From DASSUW01 sp963803335 (lineage in GTDB: Bacteria > Actinomycetota > Thermoleophilia > Solirubrobacterales > Solirubrobacteraceae): a stretch of DNA of 64,000 nt. The first letter of the stretch is position 1, and every line of letters starts with the position of its first letter. The DNA lies in contig CAWDME010000012.1 of the NCBI GenBank assembly GCA_963803335.1, positions 124,001 to 188,000 of the forward strand, in the 5' to 3' direction. The notes under the pieces are model-generated. The model saw nothing but the letters and a program-made list of their open reading frames with translations, ran no database searches and was not told the origin of the DNA. Below, in pieces: positions 15,783 through 23,975 of the stretch. Both the position numbers and the translations under genes were made by a program.

Positions 15783-18632
15783 CCGTACCCCCGCAATGCC
15801 GCCGTGTACACCCTTCGCCGGGTGCGCTTCGCCCCACGGTCGAAGGCCGAGCTCGATCGCCGCGTTGAAGTCGAGCGCGGCGCCGGCCGCGACCTCGCGC
15901 TCCCAGACGTCCGGCGGGCAGCCGGCGTGGGCCGCCGCCAAGAGCCGCTCGTCGAGCGCGTCGGCGATGAACCGCCGCGGCCGCGTCGCGCGGGCGGCGC
16001 CGGCCAACCGCGCAGCGCGCGCGCCGTCACCGGCCCGCGCCGCCAGAACGGCGAAGCCGCTGAGGATCTGGGTGACGGTCGTGCGGATCCCGGCCTCGCG
16101 GCTGCGCGCCAGCGCGGCGCGCAGGTAGTCGGCGGCGTCAGCATCACCGCGCTCGACGGCCACGAGGCCGCGCAGGCCCTCGGTCGCCGCCGTCTCCGCC
16201 AGCGCGTCGCGCTCCGGGGTCAGGGCAAGTGCGCGATCGAGCAGGTCGCCCGCACGGTCGAGATCGTGCGCCACGAGCGCGTAGTAGCCGGCGTCCTCCC
16301 ACAGCCGCGCCAGCGTCCGCACGTCGCCCGACCGCTCGAGGTGGATCGCCGCCTGCTCGGTGGCCTCGCGCGCCCGCTGCGGGTCGGCCGCGGTGACGGC
16401 CACGGTGCGCAGCGCCGACCCGTACACGCGGTCGTCGCTCCCGTCGGCGAGTCGTAGCGCCTCCTCGGCGTAGCGCTCCGCCGCCGCGCGCCCCTCGTAG
16501 GAGAGCGTGATGGCGCGCGAGATGTTCGCCCACACCATGCCGCTGCGCTCGCCGGCCGACTCGAACAGGGCGAGCGCCCGGTCGAGCACGTCTTCCGTGC
16601 GCGCGATGTCGGCCTCGGGCCACAGCAGATAGGCGAGCGCCACCAGCGCGTAGCCGCGCAGCGCCGGGTCGACGTCGTCAGTGCTGTGCTCGATTCCCCA
16701 CTCGATCCAGGCGACGCCCTCGCTCCACAGCCCGCGGTCGAACCACCACTCGTCGATCCCCGTGCACGCCTCTAGGAGCAGCGCGATCTCGCCGTTGTCG
16801 CGCGCCCACGCCAGCGCGGCGCGCAGGTTGGCGGCGTCGGCGTCGAGCCGACGGCCGGCCCCGACCTGGTCGCCCTCGCGCAGGTCGTGCTCGAGCTCCT
16901 GCACGAAGGCGAGGTAGTGCTCGCCGTGCCGGCGCTCGGTCGCCTCGCGGTCGCCACGCTCAACGAGCCGCGCCGCCGCGTACTCGCGCACCGGCTCCAG
17001 CAGCGCCAGCCGCGTCGTGCCGGCCGTGCGGCGGCGCACCACCATGCTCTTGGCGACGAGCTGCTCGAGCGTCTCCAGCGGCGCGGCGGCGACCGCCTCC
17101 GCCGCGTCGATCGTGCAGCCGCCGGCGAACACCGACAGCCGGGCGAACGCCGCTGCCTCGCCGTCGCTGAGCAGCCGGTGACTCCAGTCGAGCGTCGCCT
17201 CCAGCGTCTGCTGGCGCTCGGGGGCGTCGACAGGCCCGCGCCCGAGCCCCTCGCCGAGCCGGGCGGCGATCTCGTGCGGCGAGAGCATCCCGGCACGGGC
17301 GGCCGCGAGCTCGATCGCCAGCGGCAGTGCCGCGACGCGCCGACACACCTCGTCGATCGCCGCCTCGTCGACCTCGAACCCGGGGTCGTGCGCGCGCGCC
17401 CGCTGCACGAACAGCGTCGCCGCGTCGCCGGGCGCCAGCGGCTCGAGCGGGTAACGCTGCTCCCCGCGCAGGCCGAGCACGGCACGGCTGGTGACCAGCA
17501 CCTTGAGCTCGGTCGCGGCCGCGAGCACGTCCGCGACCAGGGGGCACGCCGCCGTCACGTGCTCGAAGTTGTCGAGCACGAGCAACCCGGTACGCGCGGC
17601 GACGAGCCGCCGCAGCGTCTCCGCCTGCGACGCCTCCGGGTCGGGCGCGCCGCCGACCGCCCGGACCACCGCGTCGGCGACGCCGGCCGGCTCGCCCACG
17701 GGCGCGAGGTCCACGAACACGGTGCCGGGGAAGCGGTGGGCGATCTCGAGCGCGAGGGTCGTCTTGCCCACGCCGCCGATGCCGACGACGGTCACGAGGC
17801 GTTCCGTGGCGAGCAGGCGCGTGACCGCGGCGACATCGGCCTCGCGGCCGACCATGTCCGCGGGCCGTGGCGGCAGCCGGGCGGCGGACGGCGCCGCCAC
17901 GAGATCGAGCTCGCGCGCCTGGGCCAGCACCCGCGCCTGCAGCGCCGTCAGCGCCGGCCCGGGCTCGAGCCCGAGCTCCTCGGCGAGGTGCGCGCGCGTT
18001 CGCGTGTATACGTCGAGCGCCTCGGCCTGACGGCCGCAGCGGTACAGCGCGAGCATCAGCTGAGCGGCGAGCCCTTCGCGGGTCGGCTCGGCGGCCACGA
18101 GCCGCTCGAGCTCGGGCACGAGCGCGGCATGGCGGCCGAGCTGCAGGTCGGCGGCGATGCGCGCCTCGACGGCGACGTGGCGCAGCTCCTCGAGCCGCCG
18201 TACCTCGCCCTGGGCGAACGCCTCGTAGCCGACCTCCCCGAGCGGCGCGCCGCGCCACAGCTCGAGCGCGGAGCGCAGCGCGGCCGCGGCGCCGGCGGCA
18301 TCGCCCGCCTCGAGCTCGCTCCGTCCGCGCTCGACGAGCTCCTCGAACACCTGGGCGTCGAGGTCGCCGGGCGCCACGACGAGCATGTAGCCGCCGCCCA
18401 CGGTCCGGAGCTCGCCGGCGAGCGCCTTGCGCAGCCGTGTCACGGCGACCTGCAGCGACTTGCCGGACGCGTCCGCGCCCGGCCACAGGTCCTCGGCCAT
18501 CCGCTCGGCCGGCACGGCGCGATTGGCGTGCATGAGCAGGTAGGCGAGGACCGTCTGCTGGCGGCGGGCGATGGGGACCGGGTGCTCGCCGTCTGAGAGC
18601 ACCACCGGCCCGAGGATCCCGAACTTCGTCAT
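15771..18632 (-). CDS. AfsR/SARP-like transcriptional regulator: wHTH-BTAD-NB-ARC-TPR
   Basis: 953 aa from the ATG at 18632 (MTKFGILGPVVLSDGEHPVP, the standard family start). Domains: OmpR-type winged helix about 1-90 (RRQQTVLAYLLMHANRAV); BTAD helical domain 95-240 (EELGLEPGPALTALQARVL); NB-ARC/STAND ATPase from about 258 with VGREADV, Walker A GIGGVGKTT at 284-292, a Walker B-like LLVLDNFEHV and SRAVLGLRGEQRYPL; winged-helix connector; then TPR-like helices to the end. Such proteins activate secondary-metabolite or accessory operons after nucleotide-dependent oligomerisation. It is the first gene of the run that continues into the ATP-grasp/alpha-E/transglutaminase set, its probable target. 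Confidence 0.9.
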   Translation of the reverse strand: MTKFGILGPVVLSDGEHPVPIARRQQTVLAYLLMHANRAVPAERMAEDLWPGADASGKSLQVAVTRLRKALAGELRTVGGGYMLVVAPGDLDAQVFEELVERGRSELEAGDAAGAAAALRSALELWRGAPLGEVGYEAFAQGEVRRLEELRHVAVEARIAADLQLGRHAALVPELERLVAAEPTREGLAAQLMLALYRCGRQAEALDVYTRTRAHLAEELGLEPGPALTALQARVLAQARELDLVAAPSAARLPPRPADMVGREADVAAVTRLLATERLVTVVGIGGVGKTTLALEIAHRFPGTVFVDLAPVGEPAGVADAVVRAVGGAPDPEASQAETLRRLVAARTGLLVLDNFEHVTAACPLVADVLAAATELKVLVTSRAVLGLRGEQRYPLEPLAPGDAATLFVQRARAHDPGFEVDEAAIDEVCRRVAALPLAIELAAARAGMLSPHEIAARLGEGLGRGPVDAPERQQTLEATLDWSHRLLSDGEAAAFARLSVFAGGCTIDAAEAVAAAPLETLEQLVAKSMVVRRRTAGTTRLALLEPVREYAAARLVERGDREATERRHGEHYLAFVQELEHDLREGDQVGAGRRLDADAANLRAALAWARDNGEIALLLEACTGIDEWWFDRGLWSEGVAWIEWGIEHSTDDVDPALRGYALVALAYLLWPEADIARTEDVLDRALALFESAGERSGMVWANISRAITLSYEGRAAAERYAEEALRLADGSDDRVYGSALRTVAVTAADPQRAREATEQAAIHLERSGDVRTLARLWEDAGYYALVAHDLDRAGDLLDRALALTPERDALAETAATEGLRGLVAVERGDADAADYLRAALARSREAGIRTTVTQILSGFAVLAARAGDGARAARLAGAARATRPRRFIADALDERLLAAAHAGCPPDVWEREVAAGAALDFNAAIELGLRPWGEAHPAKGVHGGIAGVRAGM

Positions 18633-18768
18633 AGCGCTCGCCAAGCCGACTGTAACCGGGCGGTAGCCGGCCTGAAAGCGCCGCCCTGGACAGTCCACGC
18701 ATGCACCCGCTCACGCTCACCCAGCTCGCCGGCGCCCGCGGACGGTGTCCTCAGGCATTATCAGGCGC

Positions 18769-19539
18769 GTGCCCACGCTCAGCATCTGCGTGGCCGGCGC
18801 GACCGGCTGGACCGGCGCGGCGGTTGCGGAGGCGGTCGCGGCCGCCACGGACCTCGACCTTCGCGCGGCCGTGAGCCGCTCGGCAGCGGGCGGCGAGGTC
18901 GCGGGCGCGCCGGTGTACGCCCTCGTCGAAGAGGCGCTCAACGGCGTCGACGTGCTCGTCGACTTCACGTCGCACGAGGTGGCCAAAGCGCACGCGCTGA
19001 CGGCGATCGAGCACGGCGTCGCGGTCGTGATCGGCACCTCGGGGCTGACCGCCGACGACTTCGCGGAGATCGACGCGGCGGCGCGCTCGCGCGGCGTCGG
19101 CGCGATCTCGGCCGGCAACTTCTCGCTCACCGCCGCGATGGCGAAGGCGGCCGCCCGCATGGTCTCCCGGCACCTGCCGAGCTGGGAGATCATCGACTAC
19201 GCCAGCGCGGGCAAGGCGGACGCGCCGAGCGGCACCGCCCGTGAGCTGGCCGAGGAGCTCGGGCCGTCCGCGCGCTCGCGCTCGCTGGAGGACACGCACG
19301 GAGCCGTCGAGGCGCGCGGCGCCGACATCGCCGGCACCCAGGTCCACTCGCTGCGGCTGCCGAGCTTCACGGTCTCCACCGAGATCGTCTTCGGCCTGCC
19401 CGACGAGCGGCTCTCGATCCGTCACGACGCCGGCTCGTCGGCCGCGCCGTACGTCGCCGGGACACTGCTCGCCATCCGTGCCGTGTCCGCCCGCTCCGGC
19501 CTCACCCGCGGCCTCGATGCGCTTCTGTCTGAAGATTGA
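18769..19539 (+). CDS. DapB-like dihydrodipicolinate reductase homologue lacking catalytic His pair
   Basis: 256 aa. The N-terminal Rossmann domain (LSICVAGATGWTGAAV) and the C-terminal DapB domain with KADAPSGTA (149-157) are clear. In true DapB the latter is preceded by a His-His-x-His segment that supplies the catalytic acid; here the aligned residues are Ala145, Ser146, Ala147, Gly148, while the Lys (149) stays. Cofactor binding therefore looks intact but the standard reaction (4-hydroxy-tetrahydrodipicolinate to tetrahydrodipicolinate) is doubtful. The GTG at 18769 matches the family N-terminus; another GTG lies at 18745. No other lysine-pathway gene is nearby; the next gene is an anti-sigma-type ATPase 25 bases away. 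Confidence 0.75.
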   Translation: MPTLSICVAGATGWTGAAVAEAVAAATDLDLRAAVSRSAAGGEVAGAPVYALVEEALNGVDVLVDFTSHEVAKAHALTAIEHGVAVVIGTSGLTADDFAEIDAAARSRGVGAISAGNFSLTAAMAKAAARMVSRHLPSWEIIDYASAGKADAPSGTARELAEELGPSARSRSLEDTHGAVEARGADIAGTQVHSLRLPSFTVSTEIVFGLPDERLSIRHDAGSSAAPYVAGTLLAIRAVSARSGLTRGLDALLSED

Positions 19540-19564
19540 GCGGTACGCTCTCAAGGTTTGAGCG

Positions 19565-19963
19565 ATGGCCGTCACGTTCGAAAGCTCCTTCCCGGCAGGG
19601 CCGGCGACGCCATCGGCGGCACGCCGCGCCATCCGTGACTTCCTGCACTCGCTGGGTGCCGATCCACGGGCGTTCAGTGACGTCCTCCTCGCGCTGTCGG
19701 AGGTCGTGACCAACGCGGTCGTCCACGGCTACCGCAACGAGGCCGGCGGCGAGGTCCGCGTTGCGGCTCGCCAATCGTCCGCCGGCCTGCTGCTGTCGGT
19801 CGCGGACCGGGGCCGCGGCATGGCACCGCGGCACGACAGCCCCGGACTCGGCCTCGGGCTGCCGCTCGTCGGCCGGATCGCCAAGCAGGTCGACATCACC
19901 GCCGAGGCCGGCGGCGGCACGGTCGTGAGCATGTGCTTCTCGCTCGAGGCCCCAGCGGGCTAG
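19565..19963 (+). CDS. ATP-binding protein, anti-sigma factor (RsbW/SpoIIAB) type
   Basis: 132 aa, one GHKL ATPase domain. The N-box is LALSEVVTNAVVHGY (Glu46, Asn50), the G1 box SVADRGRGMAP and the G2 region GLGLGLPLVGRIA. Stand-alone domains of this size act as serine kinases or anti-sigma factors that bind sigma or STAS antagonist proteins. It follows the DapB-like gene by 25 bases; no sigma factor is adjacent. A STAS protein (48339) and a SpoIIE-type phosphatase (37885) elsewhere in the window are possible circuit members, by inference only. Confidence 0.85.
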   Translation: MAVTFESSFPAGPATPSAARRAIRDFLHSLGADPRAFSDVLLALSEVVTNAVVHGYRNEAGGEVRVAARQSSAGLLLSVADRGRGMAPRHDSPGLGLGLPLVGRIAKQVDITAEAGGGTVVSMCFSLEAPAG

Positions 19964-20739
19964 CCGAGAAACGGCCGGATCATCGCCAGCAGCCAGTCGG
20001 CGCGGTCGAGCATGCTCGCTCCGGGCGGGAAGAAGTGCGACGTGCCGGGGAGCACCGCGAGCTGGGATTCCGGCATGCCCTCCAGGTCGCCCATCACGCC
20101 GCCGCCGCGCAGCTTGAAGAACTCCACGGCGTGCTCGAGCGTGACGCCGTCGGAGTCCCCGAGCATGATCAGCGTGGGCGCGGCGATCGCGCGGATGTCG
20201 GCGTCCGGCCACGCGAACGGTGTCGAGTCGAGCGCCGTCATCTTCTCCACCAGCTTTGGGAAGTCGTCCGGGTTCGGCGCCACCGCGAGATACGCCTGCT
20301 CGATGGGCGACCCCGCGAACAGCGCGGGCGTGATCGTCGGGAACATCGCGCGCGCGACCTCGGGCATGCCGTCCCAGCGGAACGAGGCCGACATGACGAC
20401 GAGCCTGCGCACCAGCGCGGGATGGCGGATCGCGATCTGCAGGGCGGCGGCGCCCCCCATGCTGTAGCCGACGATGTCCGCGCTCTCGACGCCGAGGTGG
20501 CGGGCGAGCGCGGCCGTGTCGTCGGCCATCTGCTCGTATGACATCGGGCGGTCGGCGTCGGCCGTGCGCCCGTGGCCCTGCATCTCGGCGGCGATGACCT
20601 GCCGCGACTCGGCCAGTCCCGCCACCAGCGGGCCCATCATGTCGATGGTCATGTAGGCGCCGTGCAGCAGGATCAACGGCGGACCCTCGCCGTGGATCTC
20701 GTAGTACATGTCGAGCTCGCTGACGTGTGCGTGCGGCAT
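19960..20739 (-). CDS. Alpha/beta hydrolase
   Basis: 259 aa, complete fold. The oxyanion motif LLHGAYM and nucleophile elbow GYSMGG (Ser93) are present, with the late acid in LIMLGDSDGVT and the His in VLPGTSHFF. A short cap region (about 125-180) is rich in Phe/Met. No signal peptide, so cytoplasmic. Its start lies 3 bases after the stop of the GIN-domain lipoprotein gene, suggesting one transcript, and its end overlaps the convergent ATPase gene by four bases. Substrate cannot be assigned. Confidence 0.87.
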   Translation of the reverse strand: MPHAHVSELDMYYEIHGEGPPLILLHGAYMTIDMMGPLVAGLAESRQVIAAEMQGHGRTADADRPMSYEQMADDTAALARHLGVESADIVGYSMGGAAALQIAIRHPALVRRLVVMSASFRWDGMPEVARAMFPTITPALFAGSPIEQAYLAVAPNPDDFPKLVEKMTALDSTPFAWPDADIRAIAAPTLIMLGDSDGVTLEHAVEFFKLRGGGVMGDLEGMPESQLAVLPGTSHFFPPGASMLDRADWLLAMIRPFLG

Positions 20740-20742
20740 CGC

Positions 20743-21384
20743 TCAGTCAGCCCGCATGATGTCGCCCGAGCCGCCGCGGTGCTGGGAGACCACCGGGTCG
20801 CCGTGGTAGCGGACGTCGCCCGAGCCGTCGAGCTCGATCGCGATCCGGTCGGCAGCGCGCACGTCGGCGTTGCCCGACCCGTCCACCGCCACGCGTGCCT
20901 CGCGCGCGTCGAGGTCGGCGAGATCGGCGTCGCCGGAGCCGTCCATGTCGAGCGCGAGGCGCCCGACCGTGCCCGCGAGCCCGATGTCGGCCGAGCCCTC
21001 GGAGCGGACCTCGAGCTCGTCGGCGTCGAGGCCGTCGGCGTCGATGTTCCCCGAGCCGGAGGCCGTGACGCCCGTCAGCCTCGGCACGTAGGCCTCGACC
21101 GTCACGGAGCTGCCGCCGAGGCCGTCGTGGTTGAAGGTCACCTCGAGCGTGTCGCCGTGCACCTCGGTGTCCACGTCGTCGATCACCTTCTCGCCCGCGA
21201 GCACGCGCACGCGCTGCGGTGCGCCGACGTGCAGCCGCACGTCGACCGAGTCGCGGTTCTCGATGCGCGTGAAGGCGGCCAGGTCGCGGGTCTGCGTGGC
21301 GCGCGGGCCATCGTCTTCGAGGCTGCAGCCCGCAAGCGCGAGCGCGGCGACGGCGACCGGGAGGAGAAAGCGGAGCAACGACAT
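20743..21384 (-). CDS. GIN-domain (DUF2807) lipoprotein
   Basis: 213 aa. A lipoprotein signal ends in the lipobox LAGC (Cys20). The mature part is a right-handed beta-helix built from repeated DGSG or GSGN turns (TASGSGNIDA, SEGSADIGL, MDGSGDADL, VDGSGNADV, LDGSGDVRY), the hallmark of the putative autotransporter-adhesin head GIN domain family. Function is not established; cell-surface location is expected. Three bases separate it from the downstream hydrolase. Confidence 0.85.
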   Translation of the reverse strand: MSLLRFLLPVAVAALALAGCSLEDDGPRATQTRDLAAFTRIENRDSVDVRLHVGAPQRVRVLAGEKVIDDVDTEVHGDTLEVTFNHDGLGGSSVTVEAYVPRLTGVTASGSGNIDADGLDADELEVRSEGSADIGLAGTVGRLALDMDGSGDADLADLDAREARVAVDGSGNADVRAADRIAIELDGSGDVRYHGDPVVSQHRGGSGDIMRAD

Positions 21385-21454
21385 GCCGCCACGCTACGGG
21401 CGGGGCGCGGTGCCGGCGATGGAGGCTCCCGGCACATGCCCGGTGAGGCGTCCC

Positions 21455-22930
21455 TCAGTAGAAGCCGTGGCGGGCCAGGGGCTCGACGAGCTCGTGCTCC
21501 TCGTAGGCGAAGTGCGAGAGCAGCGCGTCGGTGAGCAGGTCCATCGCGCGGCCGACGCGGTCGATGCCGTCGGCCTCGTCGGCGACGAGGGCGACGAGCG
21601 CCGCGTCGACGCGCTCGAGCATGTCGGCGATCTGCTCGTGCTCGGACTCGAGGCGGTCGAGCACCGGCGCGAGGCCCTCCTCATACCGGCGCAGATGCGG
21701 GAACACGCTGCGGTCCTCGAGCGTGTGGTGATTGGTCACCGTGCGGCAGTAGGTCTCGCAGAACGTGCCGAGCGTCCAGTGGTTCTGGCGGATCGTCATC
21801 CGGTTGATGAACGACCGCACCACGGCGGGATTGCGCGTGCCGGCCGCGACCTGCTCGACGAGGTCCCGCAACTGGTCGAGCTCGGCGCGCAAGGCGTCGT
21901 GCACGTCGATCAGGTGCTGCCCGGCGGCCTGCTCGCGTGCCGTGTAAGTGCGGGCCGGGTCGCGCTGCGGACCGGTCGGGCGCGTCGCCTCGTCCCAGAC
22001 GGGCTCGGCGCTCAGACGGCGCTCCGGGACCGGCCGCGGGCGCGCGGCCAGCGGCGCCGGCTCCTCGATCACGGCAGGGCCGGCGGCCGACTCGGCCGCG
22101 GGCGCGCCGCGCGCGTCGGCGAGCAGCTCGCGCGCGGCGGGCGCGACCTCCTCGGCGAAGCGGCGAACGTCGGCGGCCGATGCGACCGACAGGATGTAGG
22201 CGCTCATGCCCGTGGACAGCGTGAGCTGCGTGAGCTGCTCGGCCCACTGCCCGGGCGTGCCCTGCAGGAAGCCGCTGCCGGTGCCGAAGCTGCCGTTGAC
22301 GTTGAACAGCCGCCGGATCTCCTCGGGGCGGCGCCCGGCCGCGGTGGCCGCCTCGTCGATCCTCGCGCTCATCTCGGGCAGCTGCTCGAGTTCCACGTAC
22401 GGCAGGCTCGGGAGCCAGCCGTCGGCCTTCGTGCCGGTGAGGCGCAGCATCCGCGGCTTGTAGGCGCCGAGCCAGATCTCGATCGGGTGCGCCGGTGGCG
22501 GGCCGGCCTCCCAGATCTTCCGGATGATGTCGATCGCCTCGTCGAGCGCGTCGACGCTCTCGCCCGGCGTGCGCCGCGGGCCGCCCATGGCCTCGATCGC
22601 GTCCCAGAACGTGCCGGCGCCGAGGCCGAGCTCGACCCGGCCGCCGCTCAGGACGTCCAGGCTCGCAGCGCTGCGCGCGAGCACCGCCGGCGGCCGCAGC
22701 GGCAGGTTCGCGACGTTCGGCGCCACGCGCACGTTGGTGGTCTGCGCCGCGACGACCGACAGCAGCGTCCAAGTGTCCAGGAACGACGCCTGGTAGGGGT
22801 GGTCCTGGAAGCTGACGATGTCGAGGCCGACGACGTCGGCGAGCCGCGCCAGCTCGAGCACCGCGTCGGCCTGGGCGGCGACGGGCGTGATGAACACGCC
22901 GAACTGGAGGTCGTGGCGGTAGTCCGGCAC
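21455..22930 (-). CDS. LLM flavin-dependent monooxygenase fused to hemerythrin-like domain
   Basis: 491 aa from the GTG at 22930 (longer in-frame starts run antisense into the LigD gene). Residues 1 to about 290 are a bacterial-luciferase-like TIM barrel (HDLQFGVFITPVAAQADAV, GRVELGLGAGTFWDAIEAMGG, HPIEIWLGAYKPRMLRL), expected to bind FMN or F420. A Pro/Ala/Glu-rich linker (about 300-355) joins a C-terminal hemerythrin-like four-helix bundle with di-iron-type ligands (HLIDVHD, NHHTLEDRSVF, ESEHEQIADM, HFAYEEHELVEPL). The fusion suggests an oxidoreductase coupled to an O2/NO/iron-sensing or electron-relay module; this is inference. Confidence 0.87.
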   Translation of the reverse strand: MPDYRHDLQFGVFITPVAAQADAVLELARLADVVGLDIVSFQDHPYQASFLDTWTLLSVVAAQTTNVRVAPNVANLPLRPPAVLARSAASLDVLSGGRVELGLGAGTFWDAIEAMGGPRRTPGESVDALDEAIDIIRKIWEAGPPPAHPIEIWLGAYKPRMLRLTGTKADGWLPSLPYVELEQLPEMSARIDEAATAAGRRPEEIRRLFNVNGSFGTGSGFLQGTPGQWAEQLTQLTLSTGMSAYILSVASAADVRRFAEEVAPAARELLADARGAPAAESAAGPAVIEEPAPLAARPRPVPERRLSAEPVWDEATRPTGPQRDPARTYTAREQAAGQHLIDVHDALRAELDQLRDLVEQVAAGTRNPAVVRSFINRMTIRQNHWTLGTFCETYCRTVTNHHTLEDRSVFPHLRRYEEGLAPVLDRLESEHEQIADMLERVDAALVALVADEADGIDRVGRAMDLLTDALLSHFAYEEHELVEPLARHGFY

Positions 22931-22936
22931 CCCTGC

Positions 22937-22949
22937 ACCGTAATACCGT
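22937..22949. promoter_or_regulatory. Shared -10-like element in a 25-bp divergent spacer
   Basis: Between the GTG starts at 22930 (minus) and 22956 (plus) there are only 25 bases. The centre reads ACCGT-AAT-ACCGT. TAATAC (22941-22946) on the plus strand and its complement TATTAC on the minus strand each lie about 10 bases before a start codon, so one element could serve both genes with nearly leaderless transcripts. Confidence 0.35.
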
Positions 22950-22955
22950 CTGGGT

Positions 22956-23975
22956 GTGGCCTCTGACGAGGAGATCCTCGAGCTCGACGGCAAGTCGGTG
23001 CGGCTCTCCAGCCCCGAGAAGCTGCTGTTCGCCGAGCGCGGCGAGACCAAGCGCGATCTCGTCGACTACTACCTGCGCGTGAGCGAGCCGCTGCTGCGGA
23101 CGATGGGCGGCCGGCCCGTGCTCATGCAGCGCTTCCCCGCCGGCGCCGGCGGACCGTCGTTCTTCCAGAAGCGCGTGCCGAAGAACGCGCCCGAGTGGCT
23201 CGAGACGACGACGGTGATGACGGTCAACGGCACGCCGTCGCGGGCGCTGGTGATCGCCGACCGCGCGCACGTCGTCTGGGCCGTCAACCTCGGCTGCCTC
23301 GGCTTCCACGTCTGGCCGTACCGCGCCGCCGAGCCCGCCTACTGCGACGAGCTGCGGTTGGATCTCGATCCGCAGCCTGGGACGAATTTCGAGGACGTCC
23401 GCCGCGCGGCCACCGAGGTCAAGGCGCTGCTCGACGAGCTCGGCGTCGCCGGCTACCCGAAGACCACGGGCAACCGCGGGCTGCACGTCTACGTGCGACT
23501 CGAGCCGCAGTGGGACTCGTACGCAGTGCGCTCGGCCGCGGTGGCCGTCGCCCGCGAGCTCGAGCGCCGGCGCCCGGACGTGATCACGGCGGCGTGGTGG
23601 AAGGAGGAGCGCGGGGAGCGGATCTTCGTCGACTACAACCAGAACGCGCCGCACAAGACCGTCTTCGGCGCGTGGGGAGCGCGCGCCCGTGTGGGCGGCC
23701 AGGTGTCTGCGCCGCTGCGCTGGGAGGACGTGCTGGAGCTGCATCCGGACGAGCTGACGCTCGCGACGGTCCCCGACCGCCTCGACCGCCTTGGCGACCC
23801 GTGGCAGGACATCGACGACGCCCCGCAGTCGCTCGAGCCGCTGCTCGCCATGCACGAGCGCGACCGCGCGAACGGGCTGCACGACGCTCCGTGGCCTCCC
23901 GTCTATCCGAAGATGCCCGACGAGCCGCCGCGGGTGGCTCCGAGCCGCGCGCGCAAGTCAGACGGCGACGGGTAG
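22956..23975 (+). CDS. Stand-alone LigD-type polymerase domain (NHEJ)
   Basis: 339 aa, the archaeo-eukaryotic-primase-like polymerase module (PolDom) without ligase or nuclease domains. Catalytic aspartates are visible as LRLDLDPQPG (Asp136, Asp138) and FVDYNQN (Asp226). Other landmarks are SSPEKLLFAERGETKRDLVDYY, VLMQRFPAG, the 5'-phosphate-pocket region and KTTGNRGLHVYV. It adds nucleotides, preferably NTPs, during end joining. No Ku or ligase gene occurs in the window. GTG start; the end overlaps the convergent Ldh-family gene by 18 bases. Confidence 0.9.
   Translation: MASDEEILELDGKSVRLSSPEKLLFAERGETKRDLVDYYLRVSEPLLRTMGGRPVLMQRFPAGAGGPSFFQKRVPKNAPEWLETTTVMTVNGTPSRALVIADRAHVVWAVNLGCLGFHVWPYRAAEPAYCDELRLDLDPQPGTNFEDVRRAATEVKALLDELGVAGYPKTTGNRGLHVYVRLEPQWDSYAVRSAAVAVARELERRRPDVITAAWWKEERGERIFVDYNQNAPHKTVFGAWGARARVGGQVSAPLRWEDVLELHPDELTLATVPDRLDRLGDPWQDIDDAPQSLEPLLAMHERDRANGLHDAPWPPVYPKMPDEPPRVAPSRARKSDGDG

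Noticed and set aside
21681..23882. 733-codon minus-strand frame across the LLM-hemerythrin and LigD genes
   Set aside because: Low-complexity translation opposite or out of frame with two genes that have complete catalytic motifs.
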